DNA of 64,000 nucleotides from Leptospirillum sp. (GTDB lineage: Bacteria; Nitrospirota; Leptospirillia; Leptospirillales; Leptospirillaceae): the NCBI GenBank assembly GCA_027315205.1, contig DAHUYM010000003.1:106509-170508 (forward strand). The letters run 5' to 3'. Below, piece by piece: positions 7,712 to 17,005 of the stretch. The notes under the pieces are model-generated. The model made no database searches and was not told the DNA's origin. It saw only the letters and a list, made by a program, of their open reading frames with translations. Position 1 is the first letter of the stretch. The number at the start of each line of letters is the position of its first letter. Position numbers and translations under genes: made by a program.

Positions 7712-9625
7712 TCAGTTTTGATTTTTTTTGACATCTTCGTATTCGGCGTCGACGACGTTTTCGCCCGCAGGGCCAGTGCCCTGTTCAGGCGGAGCCGCAT
7801 GTTGGCCGTCCCCCGTTCCGGAGCTTTTCTGATAGATCATTTCGGCCAATTTATGGGATTGGGTTTCGAGTTCTTTGAAGGCGTCCTTCAGGGTTTCGGC
7901 ATCTTCCGACGTGAGCTTCCCACGGGCGGTTTCGATGGCTTCCCTGAACGTTCCCCGTTCCACATCCGAAATTTTGTCGCCGATTTCATTCAAGGATTTT
8001 TCCGTCGCGTAGATAAGAGATTCGAGGTTGTTCCGAACTTCGATCTTCTCTTTACGGATACGGTCCTCCGAAGCATGGGCTTCGGCTTCCTTGATCAACC
8101 GGTCGATTTCCTCTTTGGAAAGTCCGCTCTGGGCAGTGATCCGGATCGACTGCTCCTTTCCGGTCCCCTTGTCACGGGCCGACACGTGTACGATACCGTT
8201 GGCATCGATATCGAACGAGACCTCGACCTGGGGAACGCCCCTAGGTGCCGGTGGAATCCCCTCGAGGTCGAACTGCCCCAGAAGTTTGTTGTCTGAAGCC
8301 ATCTCGCGTTCGCCCTGAAAGACCTTGACGGTAACAGAACCCTGGTTATCCGACGCAGTCGTAAAGATCTGACTCTTTTTCGTCGGGATCGTGGTGTTCC
8401 TTTCGATCAGTTTCGTAAACACCCCTCCAAGCGTTTCGATCCCGAGAGAAAGGGGGGTCACGTCCAACAGGAGGACGTCCTTGACTTCCCCTTTCAGAAC
8501 GCCACCCTGAATTGCCGCACCAATGGCGACCACTTCATCCGGATTCACGCCCTTGTGGGGTTCTTTCCCGAAGAACGCCCGGACAACCTCTTGAACCTTG
8601 GGCATCCGGGTTTGCCCGCCGACGAGGACGACTTCGTCGATTTCCTTTGTCGAGACGCTGGCGTCGTCCAACGCTTTCTTCACCGGACCGACGGAGTTCT
8701 GGACAAGATCGTCCACGAGCTGTTCGAGTTTAGAGCGTGTCAGCTTCATGACGAGATGCTTCGGCCCGGTTTGGTCGGCGGTGATGAACGGGAGGTTGAT
8801 TTCGGTTTCCAGTGCGGTCGAAAGTTCGATCTTGGCTTTCTCTGCCGCTTCTTTCAAACGCTGGAGGGCCATCTTGTCTTTTTTCAGGTCGATCCCGTTT
8901 TCTTTCTTGAATTCGTCGACAAGATAATCCATGACTTTGAGATCGAAGTCGTCCCCTCCAAGGTAGGTATCCCCATTCGTGGATTTCACTTCAAAGACGC
9001 CATCGCCGATCTCGAGAATGGAGATATCGAACGTGCCGCCCCCAAGGTCATAGACAGCGATCTTCTCTTCCTTCTTCCGGTCGAGACCGTACGCGAGCGA
9101 TGCGGCAGTCGGTTCGTTGATGATCCGAAGAACGTCGAGCCCGGCAATGGCTCCGGCGTTTTTCGTGTCCTGCCTTTGGGCGTCGTTGAAATACGCCGGA
9201 ACGGTAATGACAGCTTCGGTCACCTTCTCGCCCAGATAGTCCTCCGCAGCCTGCTTGAGCTTCAGGAGAATCTTGGCCGATACCTCGGCCGGGCTGTAAA
9301 CTTTTCCCCGAATTTCGACATGGGCATCTCCGTTTGCCGCTTTTACGACTTTATAAGGAAGCCTCTTCGAAGCCCGGACAACCTCTTCCGAATCGAATTT
9401 GCGACCGATCAACCTCTTGACCGAATAGACGGTATTTTCGGGATTCGTGATCGCCTGCCGCTTGGCCACCTGGCCGACCAGTATCTCGCCCTTGTCGGTA
9501 AAACCTACGACCGACGGCGTGATCCGGGAGCCTTCCTGATTGGGAATGACAACAGGTTCCCCGCCTTCCATGATTGCCACGACCGAATTGGTCGTCCCAA
9601 GATCGATTCCTATCACCTTACCCAT
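7712..9625 (-). CDS. dnaK: Chaperone DnaK (Hsp70)
   Basis: A full-length 637-residue Hsp70. The N-terminal nucleotide-binding domain starts with [10 protein letters not shown] and carries [21 protein letters not shown] and LVGGQTRMP. The substrate-binding domain begins near residue 385 after the linker [13 protein letters not shown], and the lid ends in an acidic tail. It folds and disaggregates proteins with GrpE and DnaJ. It lies 75 bases after grpE and belongs to the HrcA-regulated operon. Confidence 0.98.
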   Translation of the reverse strand: MGKVIGIDLGTTNSVVAIMEGGEPVVIPNQEGSRITPSVVGFTDKGEILVGQVAKRQAITNPENTVYSVKRLIGRKFDSEEVVRASKRLPYKVVKAANGDAHVEIRGKVYSPAEVSAKILLKLKQAAEDYLGEKVTEAVITVPAYFNDAQRQDTKNAGAIAGLDVLRIINEPTAASLAYGLDRKKEEKIAVYDLGGGTFDISILEIGDGVFEVKSTNGDTYLGGDDFDLKVMDYLVDEFKKENGIDLKKDKMALQRLKEAAEKAKIELSTALETEINLPFITADQTGPKHLVMKLTRSKLEQLVDDLVQNSVGPVKKALDDASVSTKEIDEVVLVGGQTRMPKVQEVVRAFFGKEPHKGVNPDEVVAIGAAIQGGVLKGEVKDVLLLDVTPLSLGIETLGGVFTKLIERNTTIPTKKSQIFTTASDNQGSVTVKVFQGEREMASDNKLLGQFDLEGIPPAPRGVPQVEVSFDIDANGIVHVSARDKGTGKEQSIRITAQSGLSKEEIDRLIKEAEAHASEDRIRKEKIEVRNNLESLIYATEKSLNEIGDKISDVERGTFREAIETARGKLTSEDAETLKDAFKELETQSHKLAEMIYQKSSGTGDGQHAAPPEQGTGPAGENVVDAEYEDVKKNQN

Positions 9626-9700
9626 CGTCTTGCCCTTTCCATAAAAATGAAGCCGTGATTGATCCTACTCCTGCCCAAACATATCGAGAGCTTCCGGTGC

Positions 9701-10303
9701 TCATGCCGATCCGTTCGCAGAATTCCCCTCGAGCCCCTTTTTTTGGGCCACCGTTACCAGGGAAGGCCGCAGAAGCCGATTATGCAGAAAATAACCCTGT
9801 TGAAACACGTCGACGATCGAACCCTCGGGGTATTCGTCCGTTTCCGAAAACCCCATCGCCTCATGAAGATTCGGATCAAAAATCTCTCCCTGTGCGGGAA
9901 CGCGGGTCACCTGAAACTTTTCCAGAACCTCCAGAAACTGTTTTTCGGTGAGCCGGATCCCGTCGGCCAAGGCTTTCGCCTCGGGAGACACGGTTTTCGA
10001 TTTCTCGAAATGGACCAAGGCACGTTCCAGATTGTCGAGAACGGGCAAGAACGCCTTCAGCACATTTTCATTCCCGAATTTTTTGGCATCGTCGAGATCG
10101 CGGTTGATCCTTTTTCGATAATTGTCAAAATCCGCGAGAAGACGGGCATAATTCTCTTTCCACATGTCCGCTTCCGTACGGGGAGCTTCGATCTGATCCG
10201 GGGTGTCCTCCAACGTTTCGTCTTTCCTTTCCCGAAAAAAAACGTCTTGTCCGGTTTCCGTATCGGAATCTTCGGATCTTCCCCGGTTATCATCACTTTG
10301 CAT
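9701..10303 (-). CDS. grpE: Nucleotide exchange factor GrpE
   Basis: A 200-residue protein with a charged N-terminal region, a long predicted coiled coil (about residues 45-110, ENYARLLADFDNYRKRI) and the C-terminal beta domain with FDPNLHEAMG. GrpE releases ADP from DnaK and acts as a thermosensor. It is the second gene of the heat-shock operon, ten bases after hrcA. Confidence 0.95.
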   Translation of the reverse strand: MQSDDNRGRSEDSDTETGQDVFFRERKDETLEDTPDQIEAPRTEADMWKENYARLLADFDNYRKRINRDLDDAKKFGNENVLKAFLPVLDNLERALVHFEKSKTVSPEAKALADGIRLTEKQFLEVLEKFQVTRVPAQGEIFDPNLHEAMGFSETDEYPEGSIVDVFQQGYFLHNRLLRPSLVTVAQKKGLEGNSANGSA

Positions 10304-10313
10304 TACAGACTCC

Positions 10314-11372
10314 TTAAGGTCCGAGAGGAAGAAGCGGCGCGGTTTCCTCGACCCACTGGTTCAACCGTCTCGACAAATACACCATCAAGGGTATGACTTG
10401 GTCATACTGCATCCGAACCGGCCCGATCAGCCCGATCGAGCCAAGCCAGACATTCCGGTTCATGATCGGAATGGCGACAAGAGTGCACGGTTGAAGGGCA
10501 GGAAGCGGGTTTTCGGATCCGATCCGAACGGACACTCCACGTTCCTCGTGTACGAGTTCTTCAAAGATCCGGAAAAGGGCGGCTTCCTCTTCAAACATTA
10601 CCATGATTTCCCGGAGAGTCGCCGCGCTGGAGAATTCCGGAAGATCCGTAAAGCTCGACGTCCGAAAGAGCTTGAGCTCCGGTTGTCTTGAAACGCTCAA
10701 GACCTGTGAAAAGAATTCCACATAGGCTCGGCCAAGATGTTCGATTTCCTTCATAAGCATTTCCCGGATCCGGACGAGAGTGCAGGAGCGGAAACCCGTA
10801 TTCAAGTCTTCTCCCAACGCGATCACTTCCGCCGCTCCGAGTCCTTCTGGAATCATGATGACCTTTTTGAGCACCATTCCGGTCTCGGTAATGAGAACGG
10901 CCAGAAGGGAACGTTCCGTGAGGGGAAGGACCTCGAAGGAAAGCAGTCTTTCCCCGTTACGGACTCCCGATTCCATGACGATGCCCGTGTAATGCGTGAT
11001 CCGGGTCACGAGATTCATGACCGTTGACAGGACATCGAGGAGATCGACAGGAGAGGCGTCCGACAGAACTCCTTCCAGGAGGGATTCGAGTTTTGGCGTC
11101 CCCGCCGGGAGAGCCCCCTTCGAAAAGTCCGAATTGTCGACGAAATACCGAAATCCTTTGGGCGTAGGGATCCGTCCGGCGGACGTGTGCGGATGGGTCA
11201 GATATCCGATTTCCTCGAGATCCGCCATCACGTTGCGGATCGTCGCCGGAGAATAGGAAAGTCCGAAAAGCCGGTTTACGGCACGTGACCCAACCGGAGC
11301 CGCCATGCGGATATAACCCGTTACCGTGGCACTTAATATCACCCAGCTTCGTTCATCGAGCGTGTCCGTCAT
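10314..11372 (-). CDS. hrcA: Heat-inducible transcription repressor HrcA
   Basis: A 352-residue repressor that binds CIRCE operators and needs GroEL for activity in characterised species. The N-terminal winged helix contains LSYSPATIRNVMADLEEIGYL and HTSAGRIPT, both strongly diagnostic. I chose the ATG at 11372 because GAGGA stands 8 bases upstream; earlier GTG and ATG codons overlap the operator or sit on the ribosome site. Autoregulation is expected because the CIRCE box lies between its promoter and start codon. Confidence 0.95.
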   Translation of the reverse strand: MTDTLDERSWVILSATVTGYIRMAAPVGSRAVNRLFGLSYSPATIRNVMADLEEIGYLTHPHTSAGRIPTPKGFRYFVDNSDFSKGALPAGTPKLESLLEGVLSDASPVDLLDVLSTVMNLVTRITHYTGIVMESGVRNGERLLSFEVLPLTERSLLAVLITETGMVLKKVIMIPEGLGAAEVIALGEDLNTGFRSCTLVRIREMLMKEIEHLGRAYVEFFSQVLSVSRQPELKLFRTSSFTDLPEFSSAATLREIMVMFEEEAALFRIFEELVHEERGVSVRIGSENPLPALQPCTLVAIPIMNRNVWLGSIGLIGPVRMQYDQVIPLMVYLSRRLNQWVEETAPLLPLGP

Positions 11373-11386
11373 GATTTTCATCCTCG

Positions 11387-11413
11387 TTAGCACTCATCGA
11401 TGAAGAGTGCTAA
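11387..11413. promoter_or_regulatory. CIRCE operator, perfect match
   Basis: TTAGCACTC, nine spacer bases, GAGTGCTAA: an exact match to the CIRCE consensus. It lies 14 bases ahead of the hrcA start codon and just downstream of the -10 box. HrcA bound here would block transcription initiation or early elongation of hrcA-grpE-dnaK-dnaJ. Confidence 0.97.
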
Positions 11414-11416
11414 GTC

Positions 11417-11445
11417 ATCGTAACAATCAATCCGGGATTTGTCAA
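11417..11445 (-). promoter_or_regulatory. Sigma-70 promoter of the heat-shock operon
   Basis: On the minus strand TTGACA (11440-11445) is followed after 17 bases by TACGAT (11417-11422), and the CIRCE box begins 3 bases later. This is the expected architecture for a vegetative promoter under HrcA control. A perfect 14-base palindrome, AAGGGAATTCCCTT (11453-11466), lies 7 bases upstream of the -35 box. Confidence 0.8.
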
Positions 11446-11576
11446 ACACTCCAAGGGAATTCCCTTCACGAAATGACGTCTTTCAAGAAGGATCGGGGTG
11501 CATCGAATGCGATCCAGGCAGGAATCGGCAAGAACTAAGGATAACAGAGTGTGGCGCGGCTCGCGATACCATTCCT

Positions 11577-12980
11577 CTATTGGGTTTCGTTTCGGCTCCC
11601 CGGTGGGGAAAGACGCCCCAGGCTGAACCGGTACTGGACCATTTGTATTGCCCAGTCGTACCGGGCCTGGATCAGTTGTTCCCGAGCCTGCCTCAGTGCC
11701 GTCTGGGCATCGATCACATCGATCGATTTCGCCGTTCCAACATGAAACGCCCTTTCAACCAGATTGTCGTTTTCCAAAGCGCTTTCATAGGCCGTCCGTG
11801 CCTCTTTTAACTTCTGACGCGCCTCCCGGACAGAAAGGGCCGACTCCTGTACGTCGGCCGCAACCCTGAGCTTTATTTCCTCGAGTTGGTCGGAATCGGC
11901 GGCAAGCTGAGCCCTAGCGGAATGAATCTGATGTGTGATCAGTCCCCCTTCGAAAATGGGGATCGAAATCGTCCCCCCCACGTTGAACGTGGAAAAAGGC
12001 TGGGCGGGAACATAGGGAATCCCCAGCGCCTGTTCCGGGACCTGAGTCAGAAAATATTGGGCCAGACCGGTCAGTGCGGGGTAGTTCTGCGACTTGGCAT
12101 TCGAGAGAACGGATTCGCTCGTACGTACTGTATCCTTCTGGCTTTTCAAATCCGGACGGTGCTTGTACGCATCGGGAATATCGCGTTTCAGGTCGATCCT
12201 CTGGCGAAAACGTTCCAGTGAGATTTCCCGGGCCACATAATGCGGATTTGCCCGGATGCCGATCGTCTTCGCCAATTCGATCTGGGCCGTCCGGAAGTCA
12301 TTGTCCGCCCGGATCCGGTCCAGAAGGGCCGACTCCAGGTTTACTTTCGCCTGTGTCACATCGAGCCGCAACCCCACCCCGGCATCCAGTCGCGCCCCGG
12401 CTTCGGCCAGATGGTTCCTGGCGTCGTGTACGCCCGCGTTTGCCGTAATGAGGCCGTGCTGGGTCATCAGAAGCTTCAGGTACGCCACAGTGACATCCCT
12501 TGTCAACGACAGAGATTCGAATTTCAGGTCGTCCTTCGCTTTCTTGTCTTTCCAGCGGGCCGTTTTCACCTGGGAGGCGGTCCTGCCAAAATCGTAAAGG
12601 TTTTGGGAGAGGGTCACCGTGAACTGTTGCAGATCAAAATATTGGTAGCCCGGGAACAGAAAATATCCCAGAAAGCTGTTTCCGTAGATATTCTGGTACG
12701 ATGCCGAAAGCTGGGGAAAATAACCGGATCGTGCCTGGAAAACGCCTTCGTGCTGGGCAACCTGCAGGTGGACGAATGTCTTCAGGGCAGGACGGCGGGA
12801 CATGGCATTTTGTATCGCCTCCGATAGTCCGATCGGCGTTCCCGGGAGAATGGCGGATTCGGTTGTTTGACCGGAATCCGCCATTGTCTCTTCGGCACAG
12901 AGAGCCGGACGCAACGGAGCCCCCCCGAGAACATATAGAACGAGCATACCCGTCAAGATTCGACAGAACATGATATTCAT
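11577..12980 (-). CDS. TolC-family outer membrane efflux protein
   Basis: A 467-residue channel protein with a signal peptide (hydrophobic residues about 9-28, cleavage after ALCA) and two repeats of the outer-membrane-efflux-protein fold, each with long alternating helices. Motifs such as QNLYDFGRT and DVIDAQTALRQAREQLIQA are typical of the family. It forms the outer membrane exit of a tripartite pump and overlaps the MFS gene by 4 bases, so it is the last gene of the efflux operon. Confidence 0.9.
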   Translation of the reverse strand: MNIMFCRILTGMLVLYVLGGAPLRPALCAEETMADSGQTTESAILPGTPIGLSEAIQNAMSRRPALKTFVHLQVAQHEGVFQARSGYFPQLSASYQNIYGNSFLGYFLFPGYQYFDLQQFTVTLSQNLYDFGRTASQVKTARWKDKKAKDDLKFESLSLTRDVTVAYLKLLMTQHGLITANAGVHDARNHLAEAGARLDAGVGLRLDVTQAKVNLESALLDRIRADNDFRTAQIELAKTIGIRANPHYVAREISLERFRQRIDLKRDIPDAYKHRPDLKSQKDTVRTSESVLSNAKSQNYPALTGLAQYFLTQVPEQALGIPYVPAQPFSTFNVGGTISIPIFEGGLITHQIHSARAQLAADSDQLEEIKLRVAADVQESALSVREARQKLKEARTAYESALENDNLVERAFHVGTAKSIDVIDAQTALRQAREQLIQARYDWAIQMVQYRFSLGRLSPPGSRNETQ

Positions 12981-14566
12981 TCTCCGACAACCCTTTCCCG
13001 AGAAGCCGTCGACCCCGTCCGGGGCGAAAGACGGCGCATGAGCAATACGATGGGAATTCCCACAACGGCAAACAATCCCGCATATAAAAATGTCTGGTTG
13101 TAACCGGATATCGAGGCCTGATTGTGAACAATCTTTGAAAGTTCGGCCTGGATCGTGGGGCTTCCTGTCCCCTGAAAAATCCCGTTGTGAATCTGGCGTC
13201 CGATTTCGGCAAGGGTTTTTTGGACCGAATAGGCGCCTTGGGTAATGTGCGAACGGTACTCCGTCATGAAATAGGTCGTCCGGTGATCAAGGATATTCCC
13301 GAGGACAGCGACACCGATGGCGCCGCCGACCTGGAGCATGTTGCTCTGGAGCGTCGAAGCAAGGCCAATGTGTTTGGGTTCGACCAGGTTCTGAGGAAGG
13401 CTGGAAAGAAGCGCATTGAGAAGACCCATCGAAAGTCCGAACACAAGCTGGGGGATAAGGATCTGGTAGAAACTCGTCACTTGGGTCAGGAAGGTGAACA
13501 TGAACTGTGATAAGGCCAAAACACCGAAGCCGCACACAAGGATCGCCCTTTTTACCGAATCCGACGCCCGCGCGGCATAGTTTCCGACGAGGGGCATGAA
13601 AACACCGGCGACCAGGGAGGCAGGCAATTGAACCATTCCTGCCGCCATGGCCGGAAAATTGTTATATGTCTGCACAAACAGGGGAAGAAGGAACATCCGT
13701 CCGAAGAGGCTGATCGCCCGGACAAAATTAAGAATCATGATCGCGGTAAAATCCCAGTTCCGGAAAATGCTGATATCGATGATCGGGTATTTGACCCTGA
13801 ACGCGGAAAAAAGGTAGATCCAGAAAGAAATGGCACTGACGAGCCAGCATTCGTAAACGAAATGGTCCGTCCACCCCCATCGTTCCCCTTCCGTCAGAGC
13901 CACCAATAGGAAGGCCAGGCACAGACCGAGAGAGGTGAATCCCACGTAATCGAACGGAACGACAGTCTGTTTCGGATCTTTTTTGAGGAACAGGAACGTC
14001 AGTGCAAACGAGAAAATTCCTACGGGAATGTTGACGAAAAAGATTTCCCGCCAACTGTAATTGTCGATCAGATATCCCCCGAGAATGGGTCCCATAGTCG
14101 GAGCCAGGACGATCACGATCCCGAAGAACCCGAACGCTTTCGTCCTTTCGTTCGGGGGAAACGCCTCGGTAAGGATCGTAAACCCCAATGGCATCATGAG
14201 ACCTCCCCCGATCGCCTGCAAAACCCTGAAAACGATCATGACGTTCAAGTTCGGGGACAATCCGCAGAGAAAGGAGGAGAACGTGAAAAGAAACGTCGCC
14301 GCAAGGTACAGATTCTTGACACCCATGACTGTTCTCGCCCATGAACTGGCGAGAGTGATAACGGCGAAAGCCATGGCATAGGCGGTGATGACCCAGCGGA
14401 TTTCGTCGGTGTTGGTATCGAGACTCCCGACCATATTCGGAAGCCCCACATTGACGATCGTCGTATCGAGAACCGGGAGAAAGAGCCCCACCATCACCAC
14501 GGTGAGAGCCCACCATTTGTAATTCGGCGAATCCCCCACCAGGCTCCCTGAATCGGGCATCACCAT
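12977..14566 (-). CDS. MFS multidrug transporter of the DHA2 (EmrB/QacA) family
   Basis: A 529-residue inner membrane proton-driven exporter with about 14 hydrophobic segments. Family signatures include LDTTIVNVGLPNM in helix 1, the WVITAYAMA stretch and the motif C-like GPILGGYLIDNYSWREIFFVNIPVG. With the adjacent adaptor and TolC-type channel it would form an EmrAB-TolC-like pump. It overlaps both neighbours by 4 to 7 bases. Substrate range is unknown. Confidence 0.93.
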   Translation of the reverse strand: MVMPDSGSLVGDSPNYKWWALTVVMVGLFLPVLDTTIVNVGLPNMVGSLDTNTDEIRWVITAYAMAFAVITLASSWARTVMGVKNLYLAATFLFTFSSFLCGLSPNLNVMIVFRVLQAIGGGLMMPLGFTILTEAFPPNERTKAFGFFGIVIVLAPTMGPILGGYLIDNYSWREIFFVNIPVGIFSFALTFLFLKKDPKQTVVPFDYVGFTSLGLCLAFLLVALTEGERWGWTDHFVYECWLVSAISFWIYLFSAFRVKYPIIDISIFRNWDFTAIMILNFVRAISLFGRMFLLPLFVQTYNNFPAMAAGMVQLPASLVAGVFMPLVGNYAARASDSVKRAILVCGFGVLALSQFMFTFLTQVTSFYQILIPQLVFGLSMGLLNALLSSLPQNLVEPKHIGLASTLQSNMLQVGGAIGVAVLGNILDHRTTYFMTEYRSHITQGAYSVQKTLAEIGRQIHNGIFQGTGSPTIQAELSKIVHNQASISGYNQTFLYAGLFAVVGIPIVLLMRRLSPRTGSTASRERVVGE

Positions 14567-15513
14567 GGGGACCCCGGCCGGATATGGATCCGTATCTCTG
14601 TGGACATGCCGGGGCGAAGTTTGTACTTGCCGGGGTCGTCTATACGGATCCGGACAGGAATGCGCTGGATCACCTTCACGAACGTGCCAGAGGCATTTTC
14701 CGGGGGAAGGAGGGAAACGGTCGCGGCGGAGACGGGAAGGATACGGTCGACATGTCCATGGAATCGGTGACCGGAAAAGGTGTCCACATCAATGTCGACC
14801 GGTTGGCCAACCTTCACGTGCCCCATCCGCGTTTCCTTTACCTTGGCCGTAACCCAGATGTCATGTAGGTCAACGACGGAAAGCAAGGCCTGCCCAGGAG
14901 AGATGACTTCCCCGATCTGTGCGATCCTCTCCGCGACCTGCCCGTCGATCGGAGAATGCACCGTATAGTTGAGAGGATGGGTTTCAGTGATTTCGAGCCG
15001 GATCTTGTCGGCTAGCACCACCCGCCGGGATTGCATCAGCCGAGCGGACGTATCGTCCACGGCAGTCTTCAGGTTGTCGAGATCCTGTGCGGTAATGAAC
15101 CCTCCTTTTCGAAGCTTGATTCCCCGTTCGTACTGGGTGACCGCGTTCTTGAGCTGAACCTTGAGGGATTCGACTTGGGAAACGGCATTCTGGAGATCTG
15201 TAAAGGCCGCCTCATTGGTCTGGTTGATTTGCTGGAGATTTCGGAATCCGGTCGTGTCGATACGGGCCAGTTCCATACCTTTCCCGACAGGATCACCCTG
15301 GTTGAAGGGAAGCTCCAGCACCCGTCCCGTGGTATTCGCGGAAATCAAGATGACGTTCCCGTCGACCGCAGAATCCTCGGTGCTTACATAAAAGGCGTTG
15401 TACCGGACATATAACCCGTACACCAAAAGGGTGACCAGGAATCCGGCAAGCGGAACCCATACCTTCGGACTTTTCAAACCGGCGATCCCTTTCGTTTTTG
15501 TTTCGTCCGCCAT
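14560..15513 (-). CDS. HlyD/EmrA-type membrane fusion protein
   Basis: A 317-residue periplasmic adaptor with one N-terminal membrane segment (about residues 14-31), a split lipoyl domain (VDGNVILISANTTGRVLEL and YTVHSPIDGQVAERIAQIGEVI), a central alpha-helical hairpin and a beta-barrel C-terminus. It connects the MFS pump to the outer membrane channel. It is shorter than EmrA mainly at the C-terminus. It overlaps the pump gene and starts 1 base after the cytochrome stop. Confidence 0.92.
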   Translation of the reverse strand: MADETKTKGIAGLKSPKVWVPLAGFLVTLLVYGLYVRYNAFYVSTEDSAVDGNVILISANTTGRVLELPFNQGDPVGKGMELARIDTTGFRNLQQINQTNEAAFTDLQNAVSQVESLKVQLKNAVTQYERGIKLRKGGFITAQDLDNLKTAVDDTSARLMQSRRVVLADKIRLEITETHPLNYTVHSPIDGQVAERIAQIGEVISPGQALLSVVDLHDIWVTAKVKETRMGHVKVGQPVDIDVDTFSGHRFHGHVDRILPVSAATVSLLPPENASGTFVKVIQRIPVRIRIDDPGKYKLRPGMSTEIRIHIRPGSPW

Positions 15514-15514
15514 C

Positions 15515-16114
15515 TCACTCCCCCTTTCCCAATTCTTTCACTTCTTTTTTAAAGGCTTCCGGAATAGGATGGGCGATGCGGGCCATATCCCGTTTGAAAT
15601 CGAATCCTTTGTACGTCGGAGACGAGGGGTTATGGCAGGTCTTGCATGTGTTTTCCGAAGGTTTCGAGACAAGTCCAGACGCCCGGCTCTTGACAGGGTC
15701 GATCATCACGCTGAAGTGGGAATAGTCTTCTCCGGGCCCATGACAGGATTCGCACTGGACACCGTCTTTTTTCCGGAATGTCGAGAGGATCTCCGGAAGT
15801 GGAGCCCCGGCGGCCGTCGTATGGCATGAAAGACATCTTTGATCCTGTGTGGGATCGGCAATTCCGAACTTCCGGGCGACTTCGAGGGCTTGGGGAGACT
15901 TCAGGTCTTGATACGCCCGGGCGTGCGGACTTCCACCCCATACCTGGAACTGTTGACCAATCCTGAGGGAGGAGTGGCACACTTCACAGGACTCGTCGCC
16001 CACATAGCGATGAAGAAAGACGCTGTCGTTCGCATGAGCATGAATAATGCCGAGGCATGCAAAAAAGACAAGCACAGTTAATGAGCTCGCATATAGGATG
16101 CGACTAATCTTCAC
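15515..16114 (-). CDS. Tetrahaem cytochrome c, cytochrome c-554-like
   Basis: A 199-residue exported protein with a signal peptide (hydrophobic core about residues 8-27, AHA cleavage) and four CxxCH haem-binding motifs: CEVCH 43-47, CLSCH 94-98, CESCH 121-125 and CKTCH 157-161. The pattern YVGDESCEVCHSS and GVQCESCHGPG is that of the cytochrome c-554 family and related multihaem proteins, which shuttle electrons in the periplasm. The start is GTG behind AAGGAAGGA. It overlaps tetR by 11 bases and is followed directly by the efflux adaptor, an unusual place for a multihaem cytochrome. Its redox partner is unknown. Confidence 0.88.
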   Translation of the reverse strand: MKISRILYASSLTVLVFFACLGIIHAHANDSVFLHRYVGDESCEVCHSSLRIGQQFQVWGGSPHARAYQDLKSPQALEVARKFGIADPTQDQRCLSCHTTAAGAPLPEILSTFRKKDGVQCESCHGPGEDYSHFSVMIDPVKSRASGLVSKPSENTCKTCHNPSSPTYKGFDFKRDMARIAHPIPEAFKKEVKELGKGE

Positions 16115-16790
16115 GGATGATTCCTTCCTTAGTGGTGGATTTCATTGGAGGGATGGAAAATCCGATCCCTTTGAGAAAATGGGGGATCAGATTTTCGAGG
16201 AACGTCGTACGGTCGATCGGCATGATTTTTTTTCCGGAAAGGATTTCCTGAAAATGGAAAAAAGCATAGAGAGGACCCATGAAAAAATTGACCGCGATAA
16301 TGGTGTCGTTAATAGGAAGGTCATATCTTTCCTTCCATAAATTCAATATGCCTGCCATCCGGTTGATCTTCAACTCCAGTACGAGTTTCGGATAAAGTGG
16401 CTCCCCTTCTTCGTCGAGGATTCGGTATTCGCTCACGACCGTCCGCATGACGTCGATGTTTCGATCCATGGACGAAAGTGCAGCCTGTCCCAGCTCAAAC
16501 AAAAAAACGGATAGATCGTTCAAGGTGAGACTCTCGTGTGTAAAACGGGGTTCCCATCGGGGAAAAACGAGTTCGCAGGCCGAATCTTCCTGGAAGCGGG
16601 AACGGATGATCTCGAGCAGAAGCGCTTTCTTGCTCGGAAAATAATGGTATATCAAACCTTCCGTGATCCCGGCCCGACGGGCGATCTTCCGGTTGGTGGT
16701 CGCATGATACCCTTCGTCCGCAAAGCACCGAAGTGCCGCATCGAGAATTTCCCGCCGCCTTTGCATCCCTTTATCCAAGACCACGCTCAT
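16104..16790 (-). CDS. TetR-family transcriptional regulator
   Basis: A 228-residue repressor. The helix-turn-helix (residues about 25-55, ATTNRKIARRAGITEGLIYHYFPSK) is a textbook TetR DNA-binding domain; the rest is a helical ligand domain. The start was moved to the ATG at 16790, which has GGAG just upstream and gives the usual short N-terminus; the longer frame would run across an operator. It heads the cytochrome-efflux operon, and palindromes before it suggest autoregulation by a pump substrate. Confidence 0.92.
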   Translation of the reverse strand: MSVVLDKGMQRRREILDAALRCFADEGYHATTNRKIARRAGITEGLIYHYFPSKKALLLEIIRSRFQEDSACELVFPRWEPRFTHESLTLNDLSVFLFELGQAALSSMDRNIDVMRTVVSEYRILDEEGEPLYPKLVLELKINRMAGILNLWKERYDLPINDTIIAVNFFMGPLYAFFHFQEILSGKKIMPIDRTTFLENLIPHFLKGIGFSIPPMKSTTKEGIIRED

Positions 16791-16803
16791 ATTCTCCGGG
16801 GTA

Positions 16804-16823
16804 TTAATTGGTTGATCAATTAA
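16804..16823. promoter_or_regulatory. TetR operator candidate 1
   Basis: TTAATTG-GTTGAT-CAATTAA, a 20-base palindrome with 7-base arms, 13 bases upstream of the tetR start. It is nearly the same sequence as the palindrome at 16900-16919, which strongly suggests that the adjacent TetR protein binds both. Confidence 0.8.
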
Positions 16824-16899
16824 AACTCTAAATGCCAGGAATCCCGAGGTCAATACGGTGAGTGCAGGATCTGGAAGCTTCCAGAGTAGAGAATAGGAG

Positions 16900-16919
16900 T
16901 TAATTGATTGACCAATTAA
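16900..16919. promoter_or_regulatory. TetR operator candidate 2
   Basis: TTAATTGATTGACCAATTAA, an imperfect palindrome directly downstream of the predicted -10 box at 16921-16926. Its centre is 96 bases from operator 1. Binding here would block open-complex formation or promoter escape. Confidence 0.8.
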
Positions 16920-16920
16920 C

Positions 16921-16950
16921 AGTGTATCTTTAGGATATTTTTCACGTCAA
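16921..16950 (-). promoter_or_regulatory. Promoter of the tetR-efflux operon
   Basis: On the minus strand TTGACG (16945-16950) is followed after 18 bases by TACACT (16921-16926). Operator 2 begins one base further on, so the arrangement fits a repressible promoter. The match to consensus is moderate. Confidence 0.6.
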
Positions 16951-17005
16951 ACAAAGGGCTCGTGGATCAAATCGAAAAAATTATGCCGACGATCGGCCTT
17001 GTTCG

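Noticed and set aside
8555..9658. A 367-codon plus-strand frame opposite dnaK
   Set aside because: It is the antisense shadow of dnaK; the composition mirrors dnaK codons and no ribosome site or family motif is seen.
11393..11393. GTG at this position as the hrcA start
   Set aside because: It lies within the CIRCE operator and lacks a ribosome site; the ATG at 11372 has GAGGA at 8 bases.
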